Assembly (NCBI RefSeq): GCF_029952445.1
Contig: NZ_JAQPPK010000033.1
Coordinates: 1 to 49,009 of the forward strand
Origin: Paenarthrobacter nitroguajacolicus
GTDB lineage: Bacteria; Actinomycetota; Actinomycetes; Actinomycetales; Micrococcaceae
Direction of reading: 5' to 3'
DNA: 49,009 nt
Shown: positions 1-7,318 of the stretch, in pieces
Position numbering within the stretch: the stretch's first letter is position 1
Layout: each line of letters starts with the position of its first letter
Program-made: the position numbers and the translations under genes
Notes under the pieces: model-generated
What the model was told of the DNA's origin: nothing
Seen by the model: only the letters and a program-made list of their open reading frames with translations
The model's database searches: none

Positions 1-132
1 GGCACCGAAACCACCCGACGAGAGGCCCTACCCGCCTGGATCCACTATTACAATCACCACAGGCCCCACACCGCACTCGGGAACAAACCACCCGTCAGCC
101 GGCTAACCAACCTCCCTGGGCAGTACAACTAG
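1..132 (+). CDS. IS481-type transposase, C-terminal end (partial, cut by window edge)
   Basis: The first 43 codons are open from the window edge to a TAG at 130-132. They contain the integrase-core tail signature WIHYYNHHRPHTALGNKPP followed by SRL, typical of the C-terminus of DDE transposases of the IS481/IS3 type; the catalytic Asp and Glu residues lie outside the window. The stop codon sits directly against a hairpin (133-180) whose outer sequence recurs after purN. I infer that the rest of the element lies to the left. Whether it is intact cannot be judged here. Confidence 0.75.
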   Translation, partial: GTETTRREALPAWIHYYNHHRPHTALGNKPPVSRLTNLPGQYN

Positions 133-180
133 GTGACAGCACCTGTTCCATTGAACGCTCATTGGGACAGGTGCTGTTAC
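133..180. terminator. Bidirectional hairpin between convergent genes
   Basis: Arms GTGACAGCACCTGTTCC (133-149) and GGGACAGGTGCTGTTAC (164-180) pair over 17 positions with two wobble-type mismatches around a 14-nt loop. It lies between the transposase stop and the stop of the minus-strand gene ending at 181, so it probably terminates both. The outer bases (GTGACAGC and GCTGTTAC) are identical to the hairpin at 1189-1236, while the inner stem differs but still pairs. Confidence 0.7.
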
Positions 181-1116
181 CTACTTGGGTGTCCACCCGT
201 GTTCCTCGAGCGCCCGACGGACCTTGCGTACCGCTGTTACTGCGTCGGTGGACATATGGCTCTTCGAGACCCTTACCAAGGTCCATCCTGCACGCGCAAA
301 GTCCTCCTCCCTCTGGATGTCCCGGACAATCTGCTCCGGCCGCGAATGGCTTTCTCCTTCATATTCAACTGCGACCCGCCACCGGCGATAGCCCAGGTCA
401 GGATGACGCACGACGCCGGGACTCAGCTCGGTGCGCACGTTGACTTCCGGTGTGGGCAGCCCAGCCCGGACAAGTGCCAGCCTAAGTCGCGTTTCCGGGG
501 CCGAGTCGGCGCCAACGCGGGCTTGTTCCAAAGCCAAACGGGCCTTTCGGATGCCCGGTGTCCCCCAATGCCGGTCCAGCATCTCCTCGAGTTGGTCCAT
601 GGTGCAGTGGGGCGCCGTGCGGTTCTCAAACTCAGGCCTGGGGATGCGGAGCAAGTGATCCGCCACGACCGTGATCTCGTCAATGTCCATCCTTCTGGCG
701 CAATCCAGCCACGTCCGGGCACGGCTGGTGATGTGCAGACCGTTCAGCGTGGTGATTTCGTCTTCAAAGAACTGGCCTCGATGGCCGATGACGCCCCTGC
801 GCCGCGAGATACCCATGGTGTCCGGCCGCGAGATGTGGATCCTTGGCTCGTGGCTCCCCGGCAGGAAACCCGGAAACTCCCACAGGAGGAATGCGGTGGC
901 ATGGGAGGCGGCAGAAAAGGATGTCACGAGGGTCAACGGCCGCGTGCGGTCTGCAAGTGGGCCTTCGGCCCTTGAGCCGGGAACAAATATTTGCCGGCTC
1001 GGTGAGTCCAGGTCCCTGAAGCGCAATCGCCCCACTGTTACTCCGGCGTTGAGCGCTTCTCGTCGCGTGAAGGGTTTCGATGAAAGGTTTGCCGGCAGCG
1101 GCCGAGGGATCTTCAT
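181..1116 (-). CDS. DUF559-type protein with AbiEi-like layout
   Basis: Predicted 311-aa protein from the ATG at 1116 (MKIPRPLP); an in-frame ATG at 1161 would add 15 residues and cannot be excluded, because neither start has a clear ribosome-binding site. The N-terminal part (TRREALNAGVTVGRLRFRD) resembles the small winged-helix 'gatekeeper' domain seen in AbiEi-type antitoxin-like proteins. The C-terminal part (VAVEYEGESHSRPEQ, then RDIQREEDFARAGW and RVSKS) matches the DUF559/Vsr-like endonuclease fold. Such stand-alone proteins are common in Arthrobacter and other actinobacteria, and their role is unknown. No toxin partner is adjacent: purN lies upstream on the same strand, separated by a hairpin, and a transposase tail converges from the other side. 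Confidence 0.75.
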   Translation of the reverse strand: MKIPRPLPANLSSKPFTRREALNAGVTVGRLRFRDLDSPSRQIFVPGSRAEGPLADRTRPLTLVTSFSAASHATAFLLWEFPGFLPGSHEPRIHISRPDTMGISRRRGVIGHRGQFFEDEITTLNGLHITSRARTWLDCARRMDIDEITVVADHLLRIPRPEFENRTAPHCTMDQLEEMLDRHWGTPGIRKARLALEQARVGADSAPETRLRLALVRAGLPTPEVNVRTELSPGVVRHPDLGYRRWRVAVEYEGESHSRPEQIVRDIQREEDFARAGWTLVRVSKSHMSTDAVTAVRKVRRALEEHGWTPK

Positions 1117-1188
1117 CAGCCCATGCTGGCAAATGACCCGAGTCCGTGGGTCGTTATCCACAGCCTCATGGCAGCGAGATGAAACTGG

Positions 1189-1236
1189 GTGACAGCAAAC
1201 GTCGCTCTGAGCTCTCAGTGCGACGTTTGCTGTTAC
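1189..1236. terminator. Hairpin terminator after purN
   Basis: GTGACAGCAAACGTCGC (1189-1205) pairs with GCGACGTTTGCTGTTAC (1220-1236), 17 bp with a single mismatch. It begins immediately after the purN stop on the minus strand. It shares its ends with the hairpin at 133-180, so the two look like members of one terminator family. Confidence 0.75.
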
Positions 1237-1815
1237 TTAGTTGGGTGAGGGGGAAGCTGCGGCGAGGTCGGCGAGCGTCTGAACCAGGAGTCGGCGCTCC
1301 ACCACCTTGATGCGCTCGTGCAGGGTCTCCTCGGAATCCTCCGGAAGCACAGAGACGGCTTCCTGCGCGATGATGGGGCCCGTGTCCACCCCGGCGTCGG
1401 CCCAATGGACCGTGCAACCAGTCACCTTCACTCCGTACGCCATGGCGTCGCGGACACCGTGCGCGCCCGGGAAAGAAGGCAGCAGGGCAGGGTGCGTGTT
1501 GACGTACTTGCCCCCGAAAGCATCAATGAAGTCCGCGCTCACGATCCGCATGAACCCAGAGGACACCACAACGTCCGGCTTGTAGGAGAGCACCTTGTCA
1601 CGCAGGGCCGCGTCCCACTCCGCACGGGTTTCGAAGGAATTGAAGTTCACCACAAATGTCTCAATACCGGCTTCGTCAGAGCGCTCCACGCCATAGGTGT
1701 CGGGGCGGTCGGCGCCCACAGCGGCGATCTCGACGTCCAGTTCACCCGACTTCACGGCGTCGATGACTGCCTGAAGATTGGAACCGGTACCGGAGACGAG
1801 GACAACAATGCGCAT
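1237..1815 (-). CDS. purN: Phosphoribosylglycinamide formyltransferase (GAR transformylase)
   Basis: 192 residues, full length for PurN. The enzyme transfers a formyl group from 10-formyltetrahydrofolate to GAR in cytosolic de novo purine synthesis. Visible hallmarks are the substrate loop VSGTGSNLQA near residue 8, and the catalytic Asn-His-Asp set in NTHPALLPSFPG, the following HWADAGVDTGPI and QEAV. In related actinobacteria purN usually precedes purH; here a hairpin and an unrelated gene follow instead. The divergent neighbour starts only 38 bp away. A -10-like TAAGCT lies six bases before the ATG on the minus strand, so the transcript may be leaderless. Confidence 0.95.
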   Translation of the reverse strand: MRIVVLVSGTGSNLQAVIDAVKSGELDVEIAAVGADRPDTYGVERSDEAGIETFVVNFNSFETRAEWDAALRDKVLSYKPDVVVSSGFMRIVSADFIDAFGGKYVNTHPALLPSFPGAHGVRDAMAYGVKVTGCTVHWADAGVDTGPIIAQEAVSVLPEDSEETLHERIKVVERRLLVQTLADLAAASPSPN

Positions 1816-1853
1816 TGCACTAGCTTATGGGCGGCTCGCGTAGGCTGGAAAAC

Positions 1854-2276
1854 ATGAATCCCGACGTCGGTCCCGCCCCGAGCCAGCAACCTCGCTCCGA
1901 GGCCGAAAAGTCCGCCTTCGGCGTGACCCAAATCCTGTTCCGCGCTTTCCTCTTGTCGGCTTTGGGCTCGTTCTTCGTGTTCTCCCTGAATGTGAACTAC
2001 GTGTGGTTGAGCGCCATTTTGACGCTGGCAGCTCTGGTGTTGGGGATCGCGGTGCTGGTGCGGACCGTCAAGTACAAGCACCCCCGGTTGATCCTTTTCG
2101 GAACGATCTCGGGCCTGGTTGTCACAGCTGTCATGTGCCTGCTCATCCTGACCACAGCGCTCTTCTTCCGGCAGGTCAGCACTTACCAGGATTGCGCCCG
2201 TGCGGCACTGACGGAATCGGCCAAGACCCAGTGCCTCACGCAACTGGAGAAGTCCATGCCGGGCTCGCTCAGGTAG
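1854..2276 (+). CDS. Small integral membrane protein, unknown function
   Basis: 140 residues from the ATG at 1854 (MNPDVGPAPS); an upstream in-frame ATG at 1827 is less likely because it overlaps the purN promoter region. A polar N-terminus of about 35 residues is followed by three hydrophobic segments (roughly residues 33-52, 54-72 and 82-105) and a short soluble tail with two cysteines (YQDCARAAL, KTQCLTQLEK). A -10-like TAGGCT lies seven bases before the ATG, which suggests a leaderless mRNA. I recognise no family. It is divergent from purN and convergent with the DUF6350 gene. Confidence 0.7.
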   Translation: MNPDVGPAPSQQPRSEAEKSAFGVTQILFRAFLLSALGSFFVFSLNVNYVWLSAILTLAALVLGIAVLVRTVKYKHPRLILFGTISGLVVTAVMCLLILTTALFFRQVSTYQDCARAALTESAKTQCLTQLEKSMPGSLR

Positions 2277-2331
2277 CCACCCGGAACCGGGCCGACCGGA
2301 ACTCAGCCCGACCGGAACCGGGCCCGACCGC

Positions 2332-3663
2332 TCAGGCGTGTTCGTCGTCGTACGCTGCTTCGTCAAGGTTGGCTTCGCGCAGCTTCTGGCGGCGTTCCAG
2401 CCACGGCCCCACTGCGTAGCCAATCACGACGCCGATCCCAACTTCCGCGGCCAGCCAGACTGCCGTCCACAAAGGGTGGGGTCCGATTTCCGTGAGCCGC
2501 CCAATGCCGGCAGAACCGCGTGCGATCCACGCCAGTGCGCCGCCGAGCAGGCCAGCGACGGAGCCAATGAACGCCCCCAGGAACAGGGTGGAAACGGTGG
2601 CCGTGAACCAGCGGGCCTTGATCTTGATGGAGAGCCACTCGTCAAAGTGGTTCTCGCCCTCCCGCAGGAACCACCAGCCAGCCAGAACCCCGGCAACTAC
2701 CGGCAGCGCCAGGGCCATCGCTCCGAAATCGAGCTGCCCCGCGGGAAGGCTGCCGAGGATGGGTACGGCCGGAAGTGGGCCTACGGCGGTGCCCAGCGGA
2801 CCCACTGTGGAGCCGATTCCCAGCGAAAAGCCTGCCCCGGAGGACCACGCCAACGCGAAAATCACCAGGTTCGGCAGGAACCCGAGCTGGGCGATCGTGA
2901 GCACAGCGCCGCCCAGGGCTCCTGCTTGCAGGCCCTCATAGACAGCGATGATGTCGGTCCAGTGCCACACAATGGTCACGGCCAAGAGCACAGCGGCCAG
3001 GCATACCGCGGCCATCGCCGCCACGAAACCGGCCTTCAACGCAGACCCCACGTACGAGCCCGCCCACCGCGAATGCTGGCTGGTCTTCGCGAGCCAGGCA
3101 ACGGCGTCGACGCCGATCAGCCGGCTCCATGAGCCCGCCTCGCGTCGGGCACCAACGATCATGCCCAGGCCAAACGAGATCAGCGGTATGGCCGTGGCGA
3201 ACCACAGGTTGATCACTACTTCGGGGGTGCGGCACACAAATCCGGTGGCTGCACCGAAGGCCGCGTACACAAGGAAAGCGCCAAGGAACGCCTGCCACAG
3301 CTGATCGGTGTATGAGGCGCGGGCCAGACGACGGCCTGCGCGCCACGCCAGGAGGAACGGGATGAGCGTCAAGCCCAACGGAATCAAGGACAGCAGCCCT
3401 GATCCCGGCTGCGCGGCGGTGCCGATATTCACGTGGGCAAGCTCCAGGGGAACGCCGTGAATCAGCAGCCACGCCTGGCCGGCCAGTCTCGCCAGGGAGT
3501 CCGCGTTGCGGTCTTGGAAACCGTCGGTCGCCCACACCCCGACCAGCGGAAGGACCACCACGATGGCCGAAATGAACGCTGCCTGGGCCGCCTCCAAGCC
3601 GCCCTGCAGCCAAAGGGGCATGGGGAGGCCACGGTTTCCGGTCTGATCAGCGCGCAGTTTCAT
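2332..3663 (-). CDS. DUF6350 family polytopic membrane protein
   Basis: 443 residues from the ATG at 3663 (MKLRADQTG). The open frame continues upstream to 3867, but that extension is arginine/proline-rich and lacks hydrophobic segments, so I place the start here. About ten hydrophobic segments are visible, for example AAFISAIVVVLPLVGVW and a segment around FLVYAAFGAATGFV, with a charged C-terminal tail (ERRQKLREANLDEAAYDDEHA). The family is actinobacterial and typically sits next to purN, as it does here (one unrelated gene between). Its function is not known. No enzymatic motif is visible. Confidence 0.8.
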   Translation of the reverse strand: MKLRADQTGNRGLPMPLWLQGGLEAAQAAFISAIVVVLPLVGVWATDGFQDRNADSLARLAGQAWLLIHGVPLELAHVNIGTAAQPGSGLLSLIPLGLTLIPFLLAWRAGRRLARASYTDQLWQAFLGAFLVYAAFGAATGFVCRTPEVVINLWFATAIPLISFGLGMIVGARREAGSWSRLIGVDAVAWLAKTSQHSRWAGSYVGSALKAGFVAAMAAVCLAAVLLAVTIVWHWTDIIAVYEGLQAGALGGAVLTIAQLGFLPNLVIFALAWSSGAGFSLGIGSTVGPLGTAVGPLPAVPILGSLPAGQLDFGAMALALPVVAGVLAGWWFLREGENHFDEWLSIKIKARWFTATVSTLFLGAFIGSVAGLLGGALAWIARGSAGIGRLTEIGPHPLWTAVWLAAEVGIGVVIGYAVGPWLERRQKLREANLDEAAYDDEHA

Positions 3664-3887
3664 CGTGATCCATCGTGCCACGAGGACCGCCGCTCCCCCG
3701 TCAGGCGCCCCTGAAATACCGCGAATTCCAGCGCTTTTTCCTGTGGGCCGCCGTAAGATGGGAGGTGTTCTCCCGGGGCAGCCCACCGCCCCCGACCGAC
3801 GTTGAAGGCCCGGAAACAATCGAAGCCGGGAACTAGGAGCGGCCAATGGATAGGTGTCACAACTCATAACAGAAAGTCGTACTAGCA
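3664..3887. other. Intergenic region upstream of DUF6350; possible untranslated transcript on the plus strand
   Basis: About 220 bp with no convincing coding frame on either strand. It must hold the minus-strand DUF6350 promoter. A strong plus-strand terminator follows at 3888-3940 with no plus-strand gene in front of it, so a short non-coding RNA could end there. I see no recognisable RNA family. Confidence 0.3.
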
Positions 3888-3940
3888 GCTGGTGCAGCCG
3901 CCTTTAGGATTCTTTCCAAGGCTGCACCAGCCTTCTTTTT
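3888..3940 (+). terminator. Rho-independent terminator without an upstream gene
   Basis: A perfect 12-bp stem, GCTGGTGCAGCC (3888-3899) and GGCTGCACCAGC (3920-3931), with a 20-nt loop is followed directly by TTCTTTTT. This is a textbook plus-strand terminator, yet the nearest plus-strand gene ends at 2276 and the gene between is on the other strand. Confidence 0.8.
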
Positions 3941-3983
3941 GCCCTCGTCCCTTTCCGCCCTCACCCCACCTCCCGCCTCCCGC

Positions 3984-4387
3984 CGAGGGGTTAGCTCTCA
4001 ACCCTTTGACGCGCCCTTTCAGTCGAAACCTCACCCCTCACCGGCACCACCCCCACCTCCCGCCGAGGGGTTAGCTCTCAACCCTTTGGGGCGCCCTTTC
4101 AGTCGAAACCTCACCCCTCGGCAATACGACCTCAACCCACCTCCCGCCGAGGGGTTAGCTCTCAACCCTTTGACGCGCCCTTTCAGTCGAAACCTCACCC
4201 CTCGGGGCACACCAAACGCTCGACGGCGGGTGGTTGGCTCGGCACCCCCGTCGAGGGGTTAGCTCTCAACCCTTTGACGCGCCGTTTCAGCCGAAACCTC
4301 ACCCCTCACCGGCACCAACCCACCTCCCGCCGAGGGGTTAGCTCTCAACCCTTTGGGGCGCCCTTTCAGCCGAAACCTCACCCCTCG
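3984..4387. repeat. Cluster of five copies of a 56-57-bp palindromic-ended repeat
   Basis: Copies at 3984-4039, 4064-4120, 4148-4204, 4252-4307 and 4331-4387. Each begins CGAGGGGTTAGCTCTCAACC and ends CGAAACCTCACCCCTC, with a variable centre (TTTGACGCGCC or TTTGGGGCGCC). The ends CGAGGGGT/ACCCCTCG are exact inverted repeats, so each copy can fold into a stem. Spacers are 24-47 bp and mostly share ACCCACCTCCCGCCG, so the array grew by duplication of a larger unit. It is a REP/BIME-like intergenic element. A sixth, diverged copy lies at 6244-6300. Open frames reading through this cluster merely translate the repeat. Confidence 0.9.
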
Positions 4388-4537
4388 GGGACACACCAAA
4401 CGCTCGAGCACAAATGACGCACAAATGTGCTGGACTTCCCCGCTCCAGCGGAACGAGACTGTTTACACGAGCAACCATTTGGCCTATTGGGGGTCAACCA
4501 AAGTGCGGAGCTCACACCGTCTGAAGGGACAAGGTCA

Positions 4538-6007
4538 ATGGACGACCTCTCGGCTTTCTTTCCCCTGATTGCAGTCATTCTTGGGGTCGTTCTGGTGATC
4601 GGCTTTATTTGGCTTGCCACCAAAGCCATGTGGAAGGTGGCGGAACCGAACGAGGCGCTCATCATTTCAGGCCTGACGCGCGGAACACTGGAAAATACCG
4701 ACGGCATGGACTTCAAGATCGTCACTGGCAAGGGAGCCCTGGTGATCCCTGGTCTTCAGACGGTGCGTCCCTTGGCCTTGACGTTGAACGAGACCGAACT
4801 CAAAGTTTCCTGCGTCACGTCCCAAGGCATCCAGGTGATTGTCGACGGCGTCGTGATTTACAAGATCGGCGACGCACCCCCGTTTATTGCCAATGCTGCC
4901 CGGAGGTTCCTGGGCCAGCAGCCGAAAATGGAGAGCCAGGTCTACAACGTGTTCGAAGGGCACCTGCGTTCGATCATCGGCAGCATGACCGTGGAGGAGA
5001 TCATCCGCGAGCGGGACAAGCTTGCCTCGCTCGTGCGCAGTGCCAGTGGCGTGGAAATGGAAAAGCTCGGCCTGGTGGTCGACTCCCTCCAGATCAAGGA
5101 CCTGCAAGACCCCACCGGGTACATCCAAAACCTCGCGAAACCGCACATTGCGCAGGTCAAAATGGAGGCCCGCATCGCCGAGGCTACCCGCAACCGGGAA
5201 GCCGCGGAGAAGGAAGCGGAAGCCGCCGCACTGATCGCGGACGCACAGAGCCTTTCGGCGATCAAACAGTCAGCCGCGCAAGCAAATGCCGAGCAGGCCC
5301 GCGCCCAGGCTGCCCAGGCCGGACCGCTGGCCGATGCCACAGCCCGCCAACAGGTGGTGGTTCAGGAGACAGAAGTTGCCAAGCTTGAGGCGGACCGGGA
5401 GGAGCAGAAACTGCAGACCACCATCCGCAAACCGGCCGACGCCAGGGCCTACGCGCAGCGAACTGACGCCGAAGCCAAGAAGGCTGCAGACATCAGCGCA
5501 GCCGAGGCTCTGGCGAAGCGCACCGAACTCGAAGCGCAGGCAAACGCCCGACGAGTTGAATTGGAGGCCCAAGCCGCCGCTGGCGCTGCCGCCGCCATGG
5601 CAGGAGCGACGCGGGTGACCGGTGAAGCGGAGGCAGCGGCGACGACGGCCCGAGGCAACGCGGCCGCCTCCGCCGTGAAGGCAAAGGCGTTGGCGGAAGC
5701 TGAAGGCATCAAGGCCCGTGGTGAAGCGCTGGAGACGAACCAGGATGCAGTTATCTCGCAACAGATCGCCGAGAACATGCCAGCCATTGTTTCTGCTGCG
5801 GCGGAGCCATTCTCAAGGATCGGGCAGCTGACGGTGCTCAACGGCGGCGAGGGATTGAACAGCATGGTCGGTGGAATTTTGTCCCAGGTGGGGAGCTTCC
5901 TGCCGTCGCTGGCTTCGGCGCTGCGCGGCAAGGAAACACCCGCTGCATCTCCACGCCAAGCTCCGGTAAAACAACCGCCGGCCCAGTCCAAGGCGCCCGA
6001 TGCATAA
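4538..6007 (+). CDS. SPFH/band-7 (flotillin-like) membrane protein
   Basis: 489 residues from the ATG at 4538, preceded by GAAGGGACAAGG; the open frame extends to 4427 but without a start-proximal RBS. Order of parts: a single N-terminal membrane anchor (LSAFFPLIAVILGVVLVIGF, residues 4-23), an SPFH domain (about 30-220: VPGLQTVRPL-type region, then VEEIIRERDKLASLVR), a long Ala/Glu-rich coiled coil (about 220-420) and a low-complexity C-terminus. Flotillin-type proteins oligomerise on the inner face of the membrane and organise lipid domains. The start of the next gene overlaps its last codons, so the two are co-translated. A cluster of palindromic repeats lies directly upstream. Confidence 0.88.
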   Translation: MDDLSAFFPLIAVILGVVLVIGFIWLATKAMWKVAEPNEALIISGLTRGTLENTDGMDFKIVTGKGALVIPGLQTVRPLALTLNETELKVSCVTSQGIQVIVDGVVIYKIGDAPPFIANAARRFLGQQPKMESQVYNVFEGHLRSIIGSMTVEEIIRERDKLASLVRSASGVEMEKLGLVVDSLQIKDLQDPTGYIQNLAKPHIAQVKMEARIAEATRNREAAEKEAEAAALIADAQSLSAIKQSAAQANAEQARAQAAQAGPLADATARQQVVVQETEVAKLEADREEQKLQTTIRKPADARAYAQRTDAEAKKAADISAAEALAKRTELEAQANARRVELEAQAAAGAAAAMAGATRVTGEAEAAATTARGNAAASAVKAKALAEAEGIKARGEALETNQDAVISQQIAENMPAIVSAAAEPFSRIGQLTVLNGGEGLNSMVGGILSQVGSFLPSLASALRGKETPAASPRQAPVKQPPAQSKAPDA

Positions 6008-6254
6008 AGGGGTTGACCGGAGCCTCACGGGCAAGATCGGCAGGGTCACCGGCACCATCGCGCCGGGCACAATCGGCGAAGTCATGCTCCCCTTCCACGG
6101 TGGTACAAGCGCGTTCTTCGCGCACCCCTTCGACAAGACCAGCACCTTCCCCGTGGGCGAAAAGGTGCTGGTGATCTACTACGAACCACCACAGACCGTG
6201 TTTGTTGAGGAGCTCCCCGAGATTTTGCGGGAGGAGGACTCGCCGAGGGGTTAG
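6000..6254 (+). CDS. NfeD-like C-terminal-domain (OB-fold) small protein
   Basis: 84 residues, starting inside the last codons of the SPFH gene (8-bp overlap). The pattern LTGKIGRVTGTIAPGTIGEV, then FPVGEKVLVIYYEPPQTVFVEEL resembles the soluble OB-fold domain of NfeD proteins, which pair with SPFH/stomatin proteins in many bacteria; there is no membrane segment. The final residues SPRG and the TAG stop are encoded by the sixth copy of the 57-bp repeat, so the repeat sets the gene's 3' end. Family assignment is by pattern and context only. Confidence 0.75.
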   Translation: MHKGVDRSLTGKIGRVTGTIAPGTIGEVMLPFHGGTSAFFAHPFDKTSTFPVGEKVLVIYYEPPQTVFVEELPEILREEDSPRG

Positions 6255-6300
6255 CTCTCAACTCAATAAGTCACGTATTCAGTCGAGATCTCGCCCCTCG
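6244..6300. repeat. Sixth, diverged copy of the 57-bp palindromic repeat
   Basis: It starts CGAGGGGTTAGCTCTCAAC and ends CGCCCCTCG like the cluster at 3984-4387, but the centre is different (TCAATAAGTCACGTATT). It overlaps the last codons and supplies the TAG stop of the NfeD-like gene. Confidence 0.85.
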
Positions 6301-6324
6301 CGCACACGCCCAAAGGATAAGCGC

Positions 6325-6702
6325 TCACAACTGCGGCCCGTAAATGAACTCCTTGGCATGGTTGACCGCTTTCTTGAAGGCGTCGTTGCGGAGAGTCACC
6401 TGCTCCTGGTTGGCTCCACCTCGTGGTTCCAGGAACGTGGTGGGACCAGGCCGCAGCATCCAGATGTCACCCGCGGGCGGGAGGTAGAACACCCCGAATG
6501 AACGGTGCTCGGGGTCCTCTGTCCAGATGGGGACGACGGCGATCGCGGCCCCGGTGTCCGGATTGATCCACTGCGCGCGGGGCAGGGGTTGCTCGTGGAC
6601 TTCCGGGTCCAGGAACGGCGCTGTCCCTCTCCCCCAACGTTGTTCGAACCGTTCGTAGAACGCGGGAATGATGTGGTCGTCGTACGGACGCCAAGCACTC
6701 AT
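6325..6702 (-). CDS. Hypothetical protein downstream of a J-domain gene
   Basis: 125 residues, soluble, rich in Pro and aromatic residues (for example YDDHIIPAFYERFEQRWGR and FGVFYLPPAGDIWML). Its ATG overlaps the stop of the upstream J-domain gene by four bases, so the two are translationally coupled. I recognise no domain. Its position in a heat-shock cluster suggests, but does not show, a stress role. Downstream lies a palindromic repeat rather than a clear terminator. Confidence 0.65.
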   Translation of the reverse strand: MSAWRPYDDHIIPAFYERFEQRWGRGTAPFLDPEVHEQPLPRAQWINPDTGAAIAVVPIWTEDPEHRSFGVFYLPPAGDIWMLRPGPTTFLEPRGGANQEQVTLRNDAFKKAVNHAKEFIYGPQL

Positions 6703-7091
6703 GAATTACTCCTCGGGGTTCTCAGGTTTCCGGAAGAAGGTTCCCAGCGGGGTGGCCCGAATGAGAGCGGTGACTGCTCGCGGTTCGTCCCGGGCCGGGG
6801 TTCGTTCCTGTGTACCCGCACCTTCACGGGCGTTCCACCAGCACCAGCCGGAGATCGACGCGCCCGATCGTATGCCGCCCGCTTCCCTGGGTCCGACAAA
6901 ACGACGTACGCCTGCATGATGGCGTGCAATTCCTGGAGGTCGTCCGCAGAGGTGGTGTCGCCGTCGTCGACCTTTTGGCGGGTGTCCGGGTGATGGGTCC
7001 GAAGCAGCGTGCGATAGGCGCGGGCGATCTCACGGGTCGTCGCGTCGGGAGGGACGTGGAGCGTGGCGTAGTGGTCGGGTTGCGTGTTCAC
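6699..7091 (-). CDS. J-domain (DnaJ-like) co-chaperone
   Basis: About 130 residues from a GTG at 7091 (MNTQPDHYATL). An upstream ATG pair at about 7154 lies inside a perfect hairpin (7123-7152) and is unlikely. The J domain fills residues 5-70: DHYATLHVPPDATTREIARAY, the invariant HPD in RTHHPDTRQ, and VLSDPGKRAAYDRARR. There is no zinc-finger or substrate-binding region, so this is a short type III J protein that would stimulate a DnaK ATPase encoded elsewhere. It lies downstream of the Hsp20 gene on the same strand and is coupled to the following hypothetical gene. The start choice is uncertain. Confidence 0.78.
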   Translation of the reverse strand: MNTQPDHYATLHVPPDATTREIARAYRTLLRTHHPDTRQKVDDGDTTSADDLQELHAIMQAYVVLSDPGKRAAYDRARRSPAGAGGTPVKVRVHRNEPRPGTNREQSPLSFGPPRWEPSSGNLRTPRSNS

Positions 7092-7122
7092 TGCTGGTTC
7101 CGGTTCAGGCTGCTGATCAGGA

Positions 7123-7152
7123 GATGGCCCCCGGCCTGGACCGGGGGCCATC
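7123..7152. terminator. Perfect 12-bp hairpin before the J-domain gene
   Basis: GATGGCCCCCGG (7123-7134) and CCGGGGGCCATC (7141-7152) pair perfectly around a 6-nt loop. There is no T-run. It may attenuate transcription from the Hsp20 gene into the J-domain gene, or shape the 5' end of the J-domain mRNA. Confidence 0.5.
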
Positions 7153-7269
7153 AATCGGGAGACGACGGGCGGGGACCGCTTTCATGTGCGCTAAGAAACG
7201 CTGTGACGTGGCGCGAAGCCTGCGCCCAACTATTCCGATGCGGCCGCCTCCGTTGTTCCCGGTCGCTGC

Positions 7270-7308
7270 CCTGCCGGTGGGCCACCCCCGGGTGGGTCTT
7301 CCGGCAGG
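7270..7308 (-). terminator. Probable terminator after the Hsp20 gene
   Basis: CCTGCCGG (7270-7277) and CCGGCAGG (7301-7308) enclose a second self-complementary stretch (CCACCC/GGGTGG). It begins about 10 bases past the Hsp20 stop on the minus strand. Confidence 0.5.
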
Positions 7309-7318
7309 ACGGATGGGA

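Noticed and set aside
133..975. Long plus-strand frame over the DUF559 gene
   Set aside because: It is antisense to a gene with recognisable motifs and has no start signal or protein-like character.
3939..4262. Plus-strand open frame of 107 codons
   Set aside because: It translates the 57-bp repeat over and over (EGLALNPL...RPFSRNLTP) and is not a gene.
3984..4387. CRISPR array
   Set aside because: Repeats of 56-57 bp with variable centres, and spacers that share sequence with each other, are not CRISPR-like; no cas genes nearby.
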